A DNA stretch of 64,000 nt from Mycolicibacter acidiphilus (GCF_018455725.1 NZ_JAHCLR010000008.1:62001-126000), one strand, 5' to 3'; counted from the stretch's first letter, positions 23,642 to 33,233 are shown. Notes: generated from the sequence alone by a model not told the origin. Made by a program: numbers and translations.

Positions 23642-26600
23642 CCGCGCTTGCGACCACCGCCGCCACCGAGACCAGCGCCAGCACCTGCACACCCGCGGAC
23701 TGGCCCAGGTAGCCGTCCACCGACCGCCATGGATGCCGGGACAGCAGGCCACCGGCGGCGATCAGCCCACCGGCGCTCAACCCGAGCCGGGCCGCGTCGT
23801 AACTGCCAGGCCGCCGCCGCAGCGCGTGGAGCGTCAGCAGGACCGCGCCGAACACGGCCACGCCCGCCGCACCGGCGAGCAGCGCACCGACCCCCAGTCC
23901 GAGGCCCACGGCCGTGCGGCGGCCCGGGCGCCACGGCTGCGCCGGGGCCGACTCGTCGCGCCGGGGCCGGCGTCCCGGCCACCAGGCCAGCACCGCCAGC
24001 AGCGGCAGCAGCGCCAGTCCGCCGGCCAGCCCGGCCCGGTACAGCCGGTTCGGCGCGAACGTCAGCGTGATCGTGCCGGCGGCGTCGGCGGGCACCACCC
24101 AGCCCTGCTGCCAGCCGTTGACGACGACCGGCGCCAGTGCGGCGCCGTCGGGGGTGTGCGCCTGCCAGCCGGGGTTGACGCTCTCCGGCACCACCAGCAC
24201 CCGATCGGCCGGTGCGGCGTCCACCGTCACCTCGCGCCGGGCCGGGCCCCACGCGCCGGTGTGCGCGGGTGCGGTGCCGGCGGCGCGCGCGTCCCCGGCG
24301 GCCGCCGACGGCCCGGACAGCTGGGCGCTGTCGACGACGAACGCCGGGCCGGCGCTGATCAGCAGTTCCTGTTCCCCCGGCGGCAGCGCGATCGGTTGCC
24401 GGTCGCAGGGCTGCGCCGCAACCGGTTCGCCGTCGAGCAGTGCGCCGACGGTGGTCCTGATCGAGGTGTGCACGAACCGGCCGGCGATGGCCGCGACCGG
24501 ACCGTGCGCGCAGTCGACGGTGACCGTGCGGGCCCGGTTGCGGACGGCGTCGGCGGGTGCGACGGGCCGCCCGTCGGTGCCGAGCACCGCGACCTCCGCC
24601 AGGCCCGGCGGCTTGAGCTGATCGAAGCCGAGCGCGGTGCGGTCGATCACGTCCTCCCAGTTCAGCAGGCTGATCTTGACGGTGTCGGTGCGGTGCGGCC
24701 GCAGCCGCAGGGTCTGCGGGGCGGCACCGGATCCGGTGAGCTCACGCACCTGCGGACCGGACCCGAGGTCGACGGCGACCAGGATCGGCCGGACCGGCAC
24801 CGGGGACCGCCCGGCGGTGAGCCGCACACCCGCCACCTGCGCCGGCCGCGGCAGCTTCAAGGTCAGCGTCGGTGCGGAGCGGTGCGCTACGGTGCGCTGC
24901 GGGGCGGTCCACGCGGTCGCCGGGTCGCCGTCGGCGGCGGCGTACGCCGAACCCTGCACGTCGAGCAGGTCGGCGTCGCCTGCGGCGCGCAGCGCACCCG
25001 GTTCGGCGATCAGGTCGGCCAGCGCCGGTCCCTGCCGGGGGCGCACCCACACCGTCGGCGTCACCGGCATCGGCCGCGGCACGTTGAGGGTGCGGCTGAA
25101 CATCACCGGCTCCTCGGGTTCGAGCATCATCGACGCCGCGCAGCGCACTGCGTCACCGGCGGTCGCGCACCCGGCCCGGCCGGGCAGGCCCGCACCCAGG
25201 TCCCAGCGCAGCACCTGCGCCCCCGGCGGCGGCGCCGGCACCAGCGCGGTGTGCCGCAGGTCGATGGGGTGCGCGTAGCCGGACGCGTCGTACTGGGTGA
25301 CCGACAGGTCGGTGATGCCGAACTGCACCCCGGCCGAGCCGTCGTCGGTGCCGGTGGCGGTGATCCGCACCCATGGCGTCTCCCCATAGGGCAGCGCGGT
25401 GGTCAGCGGTTCACCGGCGTGGTCGAAACGCAGTGTGGTGGTGCCGTTGACGGTCGAGACCTGCATCCGGCGGACCTGGGCGCCGACGGCGGTGGCGCTG
25501 GGTGTGACGGTGATGGTGCCGTTGGTCAGCGGATGGTCGAAGTCCACCTGCAGCCACTGGCCGACCGCGGACTGCAGTGCGTTGGACACCCACGCGGTGC
25601 CCGAGTCGCCGTCGACCGCGGCGGCTGCGGACGTCGACGGCGCCACGTCGGGCAGCGTGGTGGCGTCGGCCGATGAACTCGACGTCGTCAGCCGGCCGCC
25701 GATCCAGCCGCCGAAGACGGTCGCGGCGCCGGGGCTGGGGTAGTCGGGCACCCGACTGCGGGTGTGCCGGGGGTCGTCGGCGGCGCGGACCGTCGAGGAG
25801 TGGTCGTCGACCCGGCCGTAGTCGGTCTCCCGGGCCAACGGGGTGTCGGTGACGGTGACGGCCGGGGTGTCCAGGCCGGCCCGGCGGGCGTCGGCGGTCA
25901 GCAGCACCGGCCCCAGCGCCGGCTCGCCGCGCAGTCGGCGGTGCTCGTCTAGCCGCAGCAGCACCTCGGGGGCACCGTCGACCCGCGGCAACCGATCGGC
26001 GTCGGCCAGGTACGGCGCACCCGGGTTGAACGCCGGGTCGCCGGTGTGCACCCGGTAGATCTCCACCGCCGGATAGCGCGGCCGCAGTCCGCTGTCGGAG
26101 ACGAACCCTGGGACCGTCCCCGCCCCGACCGGGTCGCCGAACTCCGCCACCCGCTCCAGCCCCGGGAAGAAGTCGACCGTCCGGTGCACCAGCAGCGGCC
26201 GGGCCGACCGGGAGGTGTCCGGGTCCAGGTCGTTGCGCAGCACCAGGTAGGAGATGCCCTGCCGGGCCAGCGTGTCGGCCAGGCCGGGGGAGGGCTGCCC
26301 GGCGGCGAACAGTCGCTGCACCGAATCCAGTGCCCGGATCGTCTGCGGCGGGGTCAGCGGGATGGAGTCGCGCACCCCCCACGGGCCGACGTCCAGCACC
26401 TGCAGCGGCTCGTCGTGACTGGTGCCCCAGGTCTGGGTGGCGAACGGCGCCCCGGGCGCCACCAGCACCCGGCCCGGCGCCGGACTGCCGGCGTTGTGCG
26501 TGACCAGCCAGTCGGCGGTATCGCGCCAGTACTGCGGTATCGCCGCGAACGTGCCGGGTGGGGTGAGCTGGCCGGTCCAGGCCGGAGAGGTGCCGACCAG

Positions 26601-27851
26601 CAGCGCGGTCAGGACCACCAGGCCGACGGCGGCGGACTTGTGGTGTTCGGGGTGGGTGAACGCGCGCCGCCACACCGGTGCGGCGACGCTGCCCGGCAGC
26701 GGCACCCGGCCCAGCAGGGCCGCCAGGCCCAGTGACAGCGGTATCCGCAGCACCGAATCCAGTTTGTGCACGTTGCGCAGCGGCGCCCCGGCCCCGTCGA
26801 GCAGTAACTGCACCGGATGCGCCAGCGGCGAACCCAGCCCGCCGGAGTAGCCGATCCCCAGCAGCACCACCCCGATCAGCAGCATCGTCGTCAGCCGCCC
26901 GGCGCCGGGCACCCGGCGGCGCAGCAGGCCCGTCAGGCCCGCCAGTCCGGCCGCCGCCACCAGGCAGGTGCCCAGGATCAGTACCGGCCGGGTGACCAGC
27001 GGCGCCCCGGCGGTGGCGTCCGGCGCCACGAACGGCGTCCAGCTGTGGGTGCCGCGCAGCATCTCCACCAGCGACGTCCACTTCGTCGTCACCCCGGACG
27101 ATTCGATGAAGTCCAGGAACGGCGGGCTGACCCGGCCCAGCAGCAGCAGCGCCACCAGCCACCACGTCACCGCCAGCGCCAGTGCCAGCAGCCACCACCC
27201 GGTGAACCGCCACCACCGCCGGCCCGGCCGGTGGCACAGCCACCAGATGATCGCCGGCAGGGTGCCGGCCAGGGTCGCGACCGCGTTGACGGCGCCCATC
27301 AGCGCCACCGCCACCCCGGCCTGCCCGGCCAGCATCCGCACCGAGCGGCCCGGGTTCGGACCCAGCGCCCGGATTACCGGCAGCAGCACCCAGGGCGCCA
27401 GCATCATCGGCAGCGTCTCCGACGAGATCGAGCCGATCGTGGTCAGCGCCCGGGGCGACAGCGCGAACGCCGCGGCGCCGATCAGCCGGGACGGCCCGGT
27501 GCCGATGCCAAGCGCCTCGGCGACCCGCAGCAGGCCCCAGAATCCGACCGTCAGCAGCAGTGCCCACCACAGCCGCTGGGTCACCCAGCCGGGCAGCCCG
27601 GCCAGGTCACCGGCGACGAAGAACGCACCGTGCGGAAACAGATAGCCGTACGCCTGGTTCTGCACCTGCCCGAACGGCAGCTCACTGCTCCACAGATTGG
27701 CGGCGCGGGCCAGGAACCGCAGCGGGGCCGCGGTCAGGTCGAGTTTGGTGTCCGGGGAGATCCGGCCCGGGGATTGCGCGAAGCTGCACAGCAACGCGAC
27801 CGCGCCGACCAGCGCCAGCCAGCGTCGGGACAGACCCGCCGCCCGCGACAC
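23604..27851 (-). CDS. aftD: Arabinofuranosyltransferase AftD
   Basis: A 1415-residue GT-C membrane glycosyltransferase that adds arabinofuranose from decaprenyl-phosphoarabinose to arabinogalactan and lipoarabinomannan. The N-terminal about 450 residues hold many transmembrane helices, with a short acidic motif near the start (RISPDTKLDLTAAPLRFL). The long middle is extracytoplasmic and includes F5/8-type carbohydrate-binding modules (for example DGDSGTAWVSNALQSAVGQW). A few helices close the C-terminus. The length is close to M. tuberculosis AftD (about 1400). It follows the DUF2613 gene by 37 bases, as Rv0236A precedes Rv0236c. The 3' end overlaps the facing gene by 38 bases. Confidence 0.92.
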   Translation of the reverse strand: MSRAAGLSRRWLALVGAVALLCSFAQSPGRISPDTKLDLTAAPLRFLARAANLWSSELPFGQVQNQAYGYLFPHGAFFVAGDLAGLPGWVTQRLWWALLLTVGFWGLLRVAEALGIGTGPSRLIGAAAFALSPRALTTIGSISSETLPMMLAPWVLLPVIRALGPNPGRSVRMLAGQAGVAVALMGAVNAVATLAGTLPAIIWWLCHRPGRRWWRFTGWWLLALALAVTWWLVALLLLGRVSPPFLDFIESSGVTTKWTSLVEMLRGTHSWTPFVAPDATAGAPLVTRPVLILGTCLVAAAGLAGLTGLLRRRVPGAGRLTTMLLIGVVLLGIGYSGGLGSPLAHPVQLLLDGAGAPLRNVHKLDSVLRIPLSLGLAALLGRVPLPGSVAAPVWRRAFTHPEHHKSAAVGLVVLTALLVGTSPAWTGQLTPPGTFAAIPQYWRDTADWLVTHNAGSPAPGRVLVAPGAPFATQTWGTSHDEPLQVLDVGPWGVRDSIPLTPPQTIRALDSVQRLFAAGQPSPGLADTLARQGISYLVLRNDLDPDTSRSARPLLVHRTVDFFPGLERVAEFGDPVGAGTVPGFVSDSGLRPRYPAVEIYRVHTGDPAFNPGAPYLADADRLPRVDGAPEVLLRLDEHRRLRGEPALGPVLLTADARRAGLDTPAVTVTDTPLARETDYGRVDDHSSTVRAADDPRHTRSRVPDYPSPGAATVFGGWIGGRLTTSSSSADATTLPDVAPSTSAAAAVDGDSGTAWVSNALQSAVGQWLQVDFDHPLTNGTITVTPSATAVGAQVRRMQVSTVNGTTTLRFDHAGEPLTTALPYGETPWVRITATGTDDGSAGVQFGITDLSVTQYDASGYAHPIDLRHTALVPAPPPGAQVLRWDLGAGLPGRAGCATAGDAVRCAASMMLEPEEPVMFSRTLNVPRPMPVTPTVWVRPRQGPALADLIAEPGALRAAGDADLLDVQGSAYAAADGDPATAWTAPQRTVAHRSAPTLTLKLPRPAQVAGVRLTAGRSPVPVRPILVAVDLGSGPQVRELTGSGAAPQTLRLRPHRTDTVKISLLNWEDVIDRTALGFDQLKPPGLAEVAVLGTDGRPVAPADAVRNRARTVTVDCAHGPVAAIAGRFVHTSIRTTVGALLDGEPVAAQPCDRQPIALPPGEQELLISAGPAFVVDSAQLSGPSAAAGDARAAGTAPAHTGAWGPARREVTVDAAPADRVLVVPESVNPGWQAHTPDGAALAPVVVNGWQQGWVVPADAAGTITLTFAPNRLYRAGLAGGLALLPLLAVLAWWPGRRPRRDESAPAQPWRPGRRTAVGLGLGVGALLAGAAGVAVFGAVLLTLHALRRRPGSYDAARLGLSAGGLIAAGGLLSRHPWRSVDGYLGQSAGVQVLALVSVAAVVASAVTAPPPASESAR

Positions 27852-27888
27852 CGGCGACGGACAGTCGGAGGCTGCCTCGGTGCGCAGG

Positions 27889-28062
27889 TCAGCCGCGGTT
27901 GCCGTATTCCACCCGGTTCAGCACCGAGGACTGCGGGTCGCCGCCCGCGATCTGCGGCTTGGTGTCCTGCTGCACCATCAGCGTGACGCCGAAGACCGCC
28001 GCGGCCCCCAGCAGTACGCCGACGACGATGCTGATGGCTGCCGGCACCACGAACCGAGGCAT
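27889..28062 (-). CDS. DUF2613 small membrane/secreted protein (Rv0236A-like)
   Basis: A 57-residue protein that is easily missed by length filters. It starts at ATG 28060-28062 with AAGGAG eight bases upstream. The sequence opens MPRFVVPAAISIVVGVLLGA, a single hydrophobic helix or signal anchor. A short hydrophilic tail follows that ends NRVEYGNRG. Size, sequence pattern and position directly before aftD match the DUF2613 protein Rv0236A. It is probably cotranscribed with aftD and may be an accessory subunit, though no role is established. Confidence 0.88.
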   Translation of the reverse strand: MPRFVVPAAISIVVGVLLGAAAVFGVTLMVQQDTKPQIAGGDPQSSVLNRVEYGNRG

Positions 28063-28184
28063 GGTCAGGCTCCTTCTGCACTTCGCGACATGATCTTCAG
28101 GGCGACTACCCCCGTGACCCCGCCCGCCAAACTAGCACGCGGGGCCTGCCGGGCCGCCGGATCCGGCCGTGACAGCATGGTCCG

Positions 28185-29354
28185 ATGCCTGGATCGACGA
28201 CCCGACAATTGCGCGGGCTGCTGACGGCCGCCGTGGCGCTGCCGATGCTGGTGACGGCGTGCTCGCACCGGACCGAGCACCCCGCGGCGGCCCCGATCGA
28301 GAACACGACGGCGAGCGCCGCACCCGGCGACCCGACCTGCGCGGCACTGTCGGGGCTGTCCCTCCGGGACAAGCTGGCGCAGCTGGTGATGGTCGGGGTG
28401 CGCGACGCCGACGACGCCCGCGCGGTGGTGACCGACCACCACGTGGGCGGGATCTTCATCGGCAGCTGGACCGATCTGGCGCTGCTCACCGACGGTTCGC
28501 TGAAGCAGATCACCGAGATCCCGGCGGCGTTGCCGCTGGGGGTCAGCGTCGACGAGGAGGGCGGCCGGGTGGCCCGGCTGTCGAAGCTGATCGGGACGGC
28601 GCCGTCGGCCAAGGAACTGGCCCGCACCGAGACCGTCGAGCAGGTGCGAAAGCTGGCGGCCGAACGGGGCCGCAAGATGGCCGAACTCGGGATCACCGTC
28701 GACTTCGCGCCGGTCGTCGACGTGGTGGAGCCCGGCACCGACGACGACACCGTGATCGGTGACCGCTCGTTCGGCTCCGACCCCGCCAAGGTCACCGAGT
28801 ACGCCGGCGCCTACGCGCAGGGGCTGCGCGACGCCGGGCTGCTGCCGGTGCTCAAGCACTTCCCCGGGCACGGCCACGGCTCCGGCGATTCGCACACCGC
28901 CGGCGCGGTGGTCACCCCGCCGCTGGCGCAGTTGCAGGACAGCGACCTGGTGCCGTACCGCACGCTGGTCACCCAGGCGCCGGTCGCGGTGATGATGGGC
29001 CACCTGGAGGTGCCCGGCCTGACCGAGGATCCGGCCAGCCTGAGCCCGGCCGCGGTGAATCTGCTGCGGACCGGCACCGACTATCACGGTCCGGCGTTCG
29101 ACGGGCCGGTGTTCAGCGACGACCTGTCGTCGATGGCCGCGATCAGCGACCACTACGGGGTGGCCGAGGCGGTGCTGCGCAGTCTGCAGGCCGGTGTCGA
29201 CATCGCCCTGTGGGTCACCACCGACGAGGTGCCCGCGGTGCTGGACCGGCTGGAGCAGGCCGTCGCCGCCGGCGACCTGCGGACGGATGCGGTCGAGGCG
29301 TCGCTGGCCCGGGTGGCGGCGGTGAAGAAGCCCGGCACGCACTGCCACGCCTGA
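28185..29354 (+). CDS. lpqI: LpqI, lipoprotein beta-N-acetylglucosaminidase (GH3)
   Basis: A 389-residue secreted lipoprotein of glycoside hydrolase family 3, which releases GlcNAc from peptidoglycan fragments during recycling. The signal peptide ends in the lipobox LVTAC with Cys at about residue 26. The GH3 core shows VSVDEEGGRVARLSKL, DFAPVVDV and the NagZ-type loop KHFPGHGHGSGDSH that carries the catalytic His/Asp pair. The nucleophile Asp lies in PVFSDDLSSM. It diverges from the aftD operon. From memory, Rv0237 has the same place. Confidence 0.92.
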   Translation: MPGSTTRQLRGLLTAAVALPMLVTACSHRTEHPAAAPIENTTASAAPGDPTCAALSGLSLRDKLAQLVMVGVRDADDARAVVTDHHVGGIFIGSWTDLALLTDGSLKQITEIPAALPLGVSVDEEGGRVARLSKLIGTAPSAKELARTETVEQVRKLAAERGRKMAELGITVDFAPVVDVVEPGTDDDTVIGDRSFGSDPAKVTEYAGAYAQGLRDAGLLPVLKHFPGHGHGSGDSHTAGAVVTPPLAQLQDSDLVPYRTLVTQAPVAVMMGHLEVPGLTEDPASLSPAAVNLLRTGTDYHGPAFDGPVFSDDLSSMAAISDHYGVAEAVLRSLQAGVDIALWVTTDEVPAVLDRLEQAVAAGDLRTDAVEASLARVAAVKKPGTHCHA

Positions 29355-29370
29355 TCGCGCGGCGCCCAGG

Positions 29371-29384
29371 TTACTCTTGGGTAA
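29371..29384. promoter_or_regulatory. TTAC-N6-GTAA site 1 (before tetR)
   Basis: TTACTCTTGGGTAA lies 41 bases upstream of the TetR start at 29425. A TAAGCT -10-like box (29382-29387) overlaps its right end. Matching 14-base sites occur before fadA2/fabG4 (33151) and fadE5 (38313). This suggests that the TetR protein represses itself and those genes. Binding is inferred. Confidence 0.55.
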
Positions 29385-29424
29385 GCTTGCTGCGCAGGGT
29401 GGCGCGCAACGGATCCCGGAGGCA

Positions 29425-30087
29425 ATGGTGGCAGGTCGGGCAGCTGGCAGTAAGCGGTTACCCCGGGCCGTCCGCGAGCAGCAGATGCTCGACGCCGCGG
29501 TCCAGATGTTCTCGATGAACGGCTACCACGAGACGTCGATGGACTCGATCGCGGCGGCGGCGCAGATCTCCAAGCCGATGCTGTACCTCTACTACGGCTC
29601 CAAGGAAGAACTGTTCGGCGCCTGCCTGGACCGCGAACTGCGGCGTTTCTTCGAGACCGTGCGCGCCGGCATCGACTTCCAGCAGAGCCCGAAAGAGCTG
29701 CTGAGCAACACGATCCGGTCATTCCTGCGCTACATCGACGCCAACCGGGCGTCCTGGATCGTGATGTACACCCAGGCCACCAGCTCGCAGGCGTTCGCCC
29801 ACACCGTGCGCGAGGGCCGCGAGCGGCTCATCGAACTGGTCGGCCGACTGCTGCGGGTCGGCACCCGCAACCCCGAACCCAGCGTCGACTTCGACCTGAT
29901 GGCCGTCGCGCTGGTCGGCGCCGGTGAGGCGATCGCCAGCCGGGTCAGCACCGGCGACACCGACGTCGACGAGGCCGGTGAACTGATGATCGACCTGTTC
30001 TGGAGCGGCCTCAAGGGCGCGCCCGGCCGGCGGGACGAGATCGAGCCCTCCGACGCGTCCGACTCCTCCGACGCCGTCATCGGCTGA
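29425..30087 (+). CDS. TetR-family regulator (Rv0238-like)
   Basis: A 220-residue TetR repressor. The HTH is QMFSMNGYHETSMDSIAAAA, then QISKPMLYLYYGSKEELFGA. The ligand domain is helical and the C-terminal 20 residues are acidic and Ser-rich. ATG 29425 is chosen because CGGAGG precedes it and the basic N-terminus MVAGRAAGSKRLPRAVREQQ is typical. From memory it corresponds to Rv0238. Its own upstream region and two fatty-acid gene promoters nearby share the TTAC-N6-GTAA palindrome, so an acyl-CoA-responsive role is plausible. Confidence 0.85.
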   Translation: MVAGRAAGSKRLPRAVREQQMLDAAVQMFSMNGYHETSMDSIAAAAQISKPMLYLYYGSKEELFGACLDRELRRFFETVRAGIDFQQSPKELLSNTIRSFLRYIDANRASWIVMYTQATSSQAFAHTVREGRERLIELVGRLLRVGTRNPEPSVDFDLMAVALVGAGEAIASRVSTGDTDVDEAGELMIDLFWSGLKGAPGRRDEIEPSDASDSSDAVIG

Positions 30088-30103
30088 CCGCGAGCGCACA
30101 CCG

Positions 30104-30559
30104 TCACCGGGGGTGGCGTAGGGCAGGGGGTCGCAACCCTTCGGACGCTGCGGCCGCGGTGAGCGCGCCGTCGTAGGCCAGGAACTCGATGCCTTCGGGT
30201 ACCGCGTCCACGACCGCCAGGGCGCTGGCGAGTTGGACCGCGTCGTAGGCGCGCAGGCCGTGGATGCCCACCAGCCGGGCAGCCGTGTCGATGATCGTCG
30301 GCGTGATCGCGACCACCGAGAAACGCGGCGGCTGGTCGGCATCGCCGAAGTAATCCGCTTCGAAGTCGGCGACGAGGACGGCGGTGGCGGCCGTGGGAAT
30401 CTCCCCCATGCGGTGCTTGCGCCAGAGCGCCGCCGGAACCTCGACCCGGGCTAATTGACTGACGACCAGGTGCGGGAGTTCTCGCACGTCGGCATGATCG
30501 GGCTCATCGGCGTACAGCTTGACCAGCGCGGAGGAGTCGGCGAAGACGCCGATGCTCAT
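30104..30559 (-). CDS. VapC-type PIN ribonuclease toxin
   Basis: A 151-residue PIN-domain RNase toxin. The acidic metal-binding residues are in order: Asp 8 (FADSSALVKLY), Glu 40 (VEVPAALW), Asp 106 (RAYDAVQLASAL) and Asp 130 (YDGALTAAA). The start ATG overlaps the antitoxin stop (30556-30559). VapC toxins cleave tRNA or rRNA, but the target is not predictable. In M. tuberculosis VapBC24 occupies this spot between Rv0238 and htdX but, as I recall, on the opposite strand, so this may be an independent acquisition. Confidence 0.85.
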   Translation of the reverse strand: MSIGVFADSSALVKLYADEPDHADVRELPHLVVSQLARVEVPAALWRKHRMGEIPTAATAVLVADFEADYFGDADQPPRFSVVAITPTIIDTAARLVGIHGLRAYDAVQLASALAVVDAVPEGIEFLAYDGALTAAAASEGLRPPALRHPR

Positions 30560-30849
30560 CGATCGCGCGTGATCAGACTGGACAGCGGGGTGCCGCCGCC
30601 GGCGAGCTTGCGGGCGTCGGCGACGGCGGCACGGTCCGGGCGGACGCGCCGCGGCCCGGCGTCGGCCAGCAATCCCGCCAGTGCGAGGCGCTGGCGAAGC
30701 CGGTCGACGTCGTCGCCCTCGAGCCCGGGGTCGGTCGCGGCCCGCGCCAGCCGGCTGAGGTACTCGTTGAGGCTGCAACCATGCTGCGATGCGACCCGGC
30801 GGACCTGTTCCACCAGCTCGTCAGGCGCTCGCCACGTCACCTGAGTCAT
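30556..30849 (-). CDS. VapB-type antitoxin
   Basis: A 97-residue antitoxin. The first about 45 residues (TWRAPDELVEQVRRVASQHG, then CSLNEYLSRLARAA) form an RHH-like DNA-binding fold. The C-terminal part, ending in LSSLITRDR, would bind and inhibit the PIN toxin. It is coupled to VapC by a four-base overlap. The start codon lies six bases from a TANNNT box, so the mRNA may be leaderless. Confidence 0.78.
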   Translation of the reverse strand: MTQVTWRAPDELVEQVRRVASQHGCSLNEYLSRLARAATDPGLEGDDVDRLRQRLALAGLLADAGPRRVRPDRAAVADARKLAGGGTPLSSLITRDR

Positions 30850-30865
30850 GCCTGCATGCTAGCAG
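30850..30865 (-). promoter_or_regulatory. Leaderless vapB promoter with operator palindrome
   Basis: On the minus strand an extended -10 element, TGC-TAGCAT, occupies 30864-30856 and is followed by six bases and then the vapB ATG at 30849. CTGC (30852-30855) and GCAG (30862-30865) flank it as inverted repeats. This spacing fits transcription starting at the initiation codon. The repeats are a plausible VapBC operator. Confidence 0.5.
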
Positions 30866-30892
30866 TCATGCGGCGGCGAGGTGGCCGTCCCG

Positions 30893-31741
30893 CTACAGCG
30901 CCCGCACGCTCCCGGTCAGGTACGGATACCCCTTGGCGACGTTGCGCAGCGCCAGATCCCAACCGCCCTCGACATGCTCGACGTACAACCCCGGGCTGGC
31001 CGGCAGCAGCATCGGCTTGCCGAACCGCACCGTGTAGTCCACCGCGTCGGGCAGCGTCCCCTCGATGTTGGCCAGCACCGTTGCGGCGGAGTACATCCCG
31101 TGCGCGATCACGGTCGGGAAGCCGAACAACTTGGCACCGACGCTGCTGGTGTGGATCGGGTTGTGGTCGCCACCGGCCGAGGCGTACCGCTTGATCTGGC
31201 CCGGCGTTACCCGCAGCACCGCCTGGGGTGGCCCCAGCTTGGGCTGCTTGGCCGGCGGCGCCTTCGGCTCCCCGGAGAGGCTGGTGCGCTGCTGGTGCAG
31301 GAACGTCGTCACCTGATGCCAGGCCAGGTCATTGCCGACGTGGATGTCGGTGATGATGTCGACCAGCAGGCCCTTGCGGTGCTCGCGCAGGTTCTCGGCG
31401 TGCACGGCCACGTCGACGACGTCGGTTACCGAGATCTGCCGGTGCCGGGTGATCCGGTTCTCGATGTGCACCGAACCCATTGCGGCGAACGGGAAGTCGA
31501 AGTCGGTCACCAGCGACATCACCGTCGGGAACGTCAGCGCGAACGGGTACGTCAGCGGCACCGAGTCGCCGAAGCGCAGTCCAGTCGCCGCGGCGTACTC
31601 CGCGACGTGCGCGGCGTCGATCGGAAGATCGGCGACGCGCACGGTGCGGTTCGACAGGGTGCCGGCGCGCGGGATGAACGGCAGCGCCCCGGCCACCGCG
31701 CGCAGCATGTTCTTGGCGCCACTGGGCTGGCTCACGGTCAT
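30893..31741 (-). CDS. htdX: (3R)-hydroxyacyl dehydratase HtdX
   Basis: A 282-residue double-hotdog MaoC-type enzyme that hydrates or dehydrates trans-2-enoyl and (3R)-hydroxyacyl thioesters. The C-terminal hotdog holds the hydratase-2 motif [11 protein letters not shown] with the catalytic Asp 192 and His 197. The N-terminal hotdog is degenerate. The length is close to Rv0241c (280). The ATG at 31739-31741 overlaps the fabG4 stop (31738-31740), so both are one operon. FabG4 would supply the (3R)-hydroxyacyl substrate. Confidence 0.9.
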   Translation of the reverse strand: MTVSQPSGAKNMLRAVAGALPFIPRAGTLSNRTVRVADLPIDAAHVAEYAAATGLRFGDSVPLTYPFALTFPTVMSLVTDFDFPFAAMGSVHIENRITRHRQISVTDVVDVAVHAENLREHRKGLLVDIITDIHVGNDLAWHQVTTFLHQQRTSLSGEPKAPPAKQPKLGPPQAVLRVTPGQIKRYASAGGDHNPIHTSSVGAKLFGFPTVIAHGMYSAATVLANIEGTLPDAVDYTVRFGKPMLLPASPGLYVEHVEGGWDLALRNVAKGYPYLTGSVRAL

Positions 31742-33093
31742 GCCCCCAGCATCGCCTGGCCGCAGACCCGCACGGTGTTGCCGGTGACCGCGTTCGACGC
31801 GGGGCTGGCGAAGTAGCCGATCAGCTCGGCGACGTCCTCGGGCTCCCCACCCTGGAACAGCGAGTTGAGCCGACGGCCCACCTCCCGGGTGGCCAGTGGG
31901 ATCGCCGCGGTCATCGCGGTCTCGATGAAGCCGGGCGCCACCGCGTTGATCGTGATGCCCTTGGCTGCCAGCACCGGTGCCAGCGCGTCGGTCAGCCCGA
32001 TCATGCCGGCCTTGGTGGCGGCGTAGTTGGTCTGGCCGCGGTTGCCGGCGATCCCGGCCATCGACGACAGGCCGATGATCCGGCCGCCCTCGCCGATGCT
32101 GCCGTTGCCCACCAGGCCCTCGGAAAGCCGCTGCGGCGCAAGCAGGTTCACTGCCAGCACCGAGTTCCACCTTGTGTCGTCCATGTTGGCCAGCAGCTTG
32201 TCGCGGGTGATGCCGGCGTTGTTGACCAGGATGTCGGCGTGGCCGTCGTGGTGGGCCTTGAGGTGCTCGGTGATCTTGTCGACGGCGTCGTCAGCGGTCA
32301 CATCCAGCGTCAGCGCGGTGCCGCCGACCCGTGACGCGGTCTCGGTGAGGTGTTCGGCGGCCTGCGGCACGTCGATCGCGACGACCTTCGCGCCGTCGCG
32401 GGCGAACACCTCGGCGATGGTGGCGCCGATGCCGCGGGCGGCGCCGGTGATGATCGCGACCTTGCCCTCCAGCGGGCGGTCCCAGCTGGCCGGTGCGGTG
32501 GCGTCGTCGGCGCCGACGTAGAACACCTGCCCGTCGACGTAGGCCGAGCGGGCCGACAGGATGAACCGCATGGTCGACTCCAGCCCGGTGGCGCCGGCCT
32601 TGGCCTTCGGCGACAGGTACACCAGCTGAACGGTGGCACCGCGCTGCAGTTCCTTGCCGACCGAGCGGGTGAAGCCCTCCAGGGCGCGCTGCGCGATCCG
32701 CTCGTCGACGCTGCCGGTCTCGTCCGGGGTGGTGCCGACGACGACCAGGCGCCCGCAGGGGCCGATGTTGCGCATCAGCGGGGTGAAGAACTCGTGCAAC
32801 GCGGTCAGCCCGGCCGGCGAGGTGATGCCGGTGGCGTCGAAGACCAGGCCGCCGAACTTATCGGCCCACTTCCCGCCCAGGTTGTCGCCGACGATGTCGT
32901 AGTCGTCGGCCAGCGCCGCCCGCAGCGGCTCGGCCACCCTGCCCTCGCCACCGATCAGCAGCGGGCCGGCCAGCGCCGGATCGCCGGCCTTGAAACGGCG
33001 CAGCGTCTCGGCCTGCGGAACGCCGAGCTGCTTGGCCAGGAACGAGCCGGGCGCGGAGTTGAGGATCTGGTTCAACAGGTCTGTGGGGGCCAC
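31738..33093 (-). CDS. fabG4: High-molecular-weight beta-ketoacyl reductase FabG4
   Basis: A 451-residue NADH-type ketoacyl-CoA/ACP reductase with two Rossmann domains. The N-terminal half (to about residue 200) is a flavodoxin-like, non-catalytic SDR domain. The C-terminal half shows [28 protein letters not shown], the Ser in [10 protein letters not shown] and the Tyr 357/Lys 361 pair in [10 protein letters not shown]. The length matches Rv0242c (454). It diverges from fadA2 across 140 bases with a TTAC-N6-GTAA site. Together with HtdX, FadA2 and FadE5 it supplies a full acyl-CoA oxidation or elongation set. Confidence 0.93.
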   Translation of the reverse strand: MAPTDLLNQILNSAPGSFLAKQLGVPQAETLRRFKAGDPALAGPLLIGGEGRVAEPLRAALADDYDIVGDNLGGKWADKFGGLVFDATGITSPAGLTALHEFFTPLMRNIGPCGRLVVVGTTPDETGSVDERIAQRALEGFTRSVGKELQRGATVQLVYLSPKAKAGATGLESTMRFILSARSAYVDGQVFYVGADDATAPASWDRPLEGKVAIITGAARGIGATIAEVFARDGAKVVAIDVPQAAEHLTETASRVGGTALTLDVTADDAVDKITEHLKAHHDGHADILVNNAGITRDKLLANMDDTRWNSVLAVNLLAPQRLSEGLVGNGSIGEGGRIIGLSSMAGIAGNRGQTNYAATKAGMIGLTDALAPVLAAKGITINAVAPGFIETAMTAAIPLATREVGRRLNSLFQGGEPEDVAELIGYFASPASNAVTGNTVRVCGQAMLGA

Positions 33094-33150
33094 TGGGTCG
33101 CCTTCCGTGTGGGAGCGCGCCTGGTGCAGGCGGCGGTGTCGACAACGAAC

Positions 33151-33164
33151 TTACTCCAGAGTAA
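33151..33164. promoter_or_regulatory. TTAC-N6-GTAA site 2 (fabG4/fadA2 divergent promoter)
   Basis: TTACTC-CA-GAGTAA is the most symmetric of the three related sites. On the plus strand it overlaps the -35 position of a likely fadA2 promoter, whose -10 is TAGTAT (33175-33180) 18 bases further on. A repressor bound here could control both fadA2 and the fabG4-htdX operon. The binding protein is inferred to be the TetR at 29425. Confidence 0.6.
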
Positions 33165-33233
33165 GAATACTGGGTAGTATGACCCCGACCGCGCCCGCGC
33201 AACCCGGGGCGCCCATCACACAACGGAGAGATC

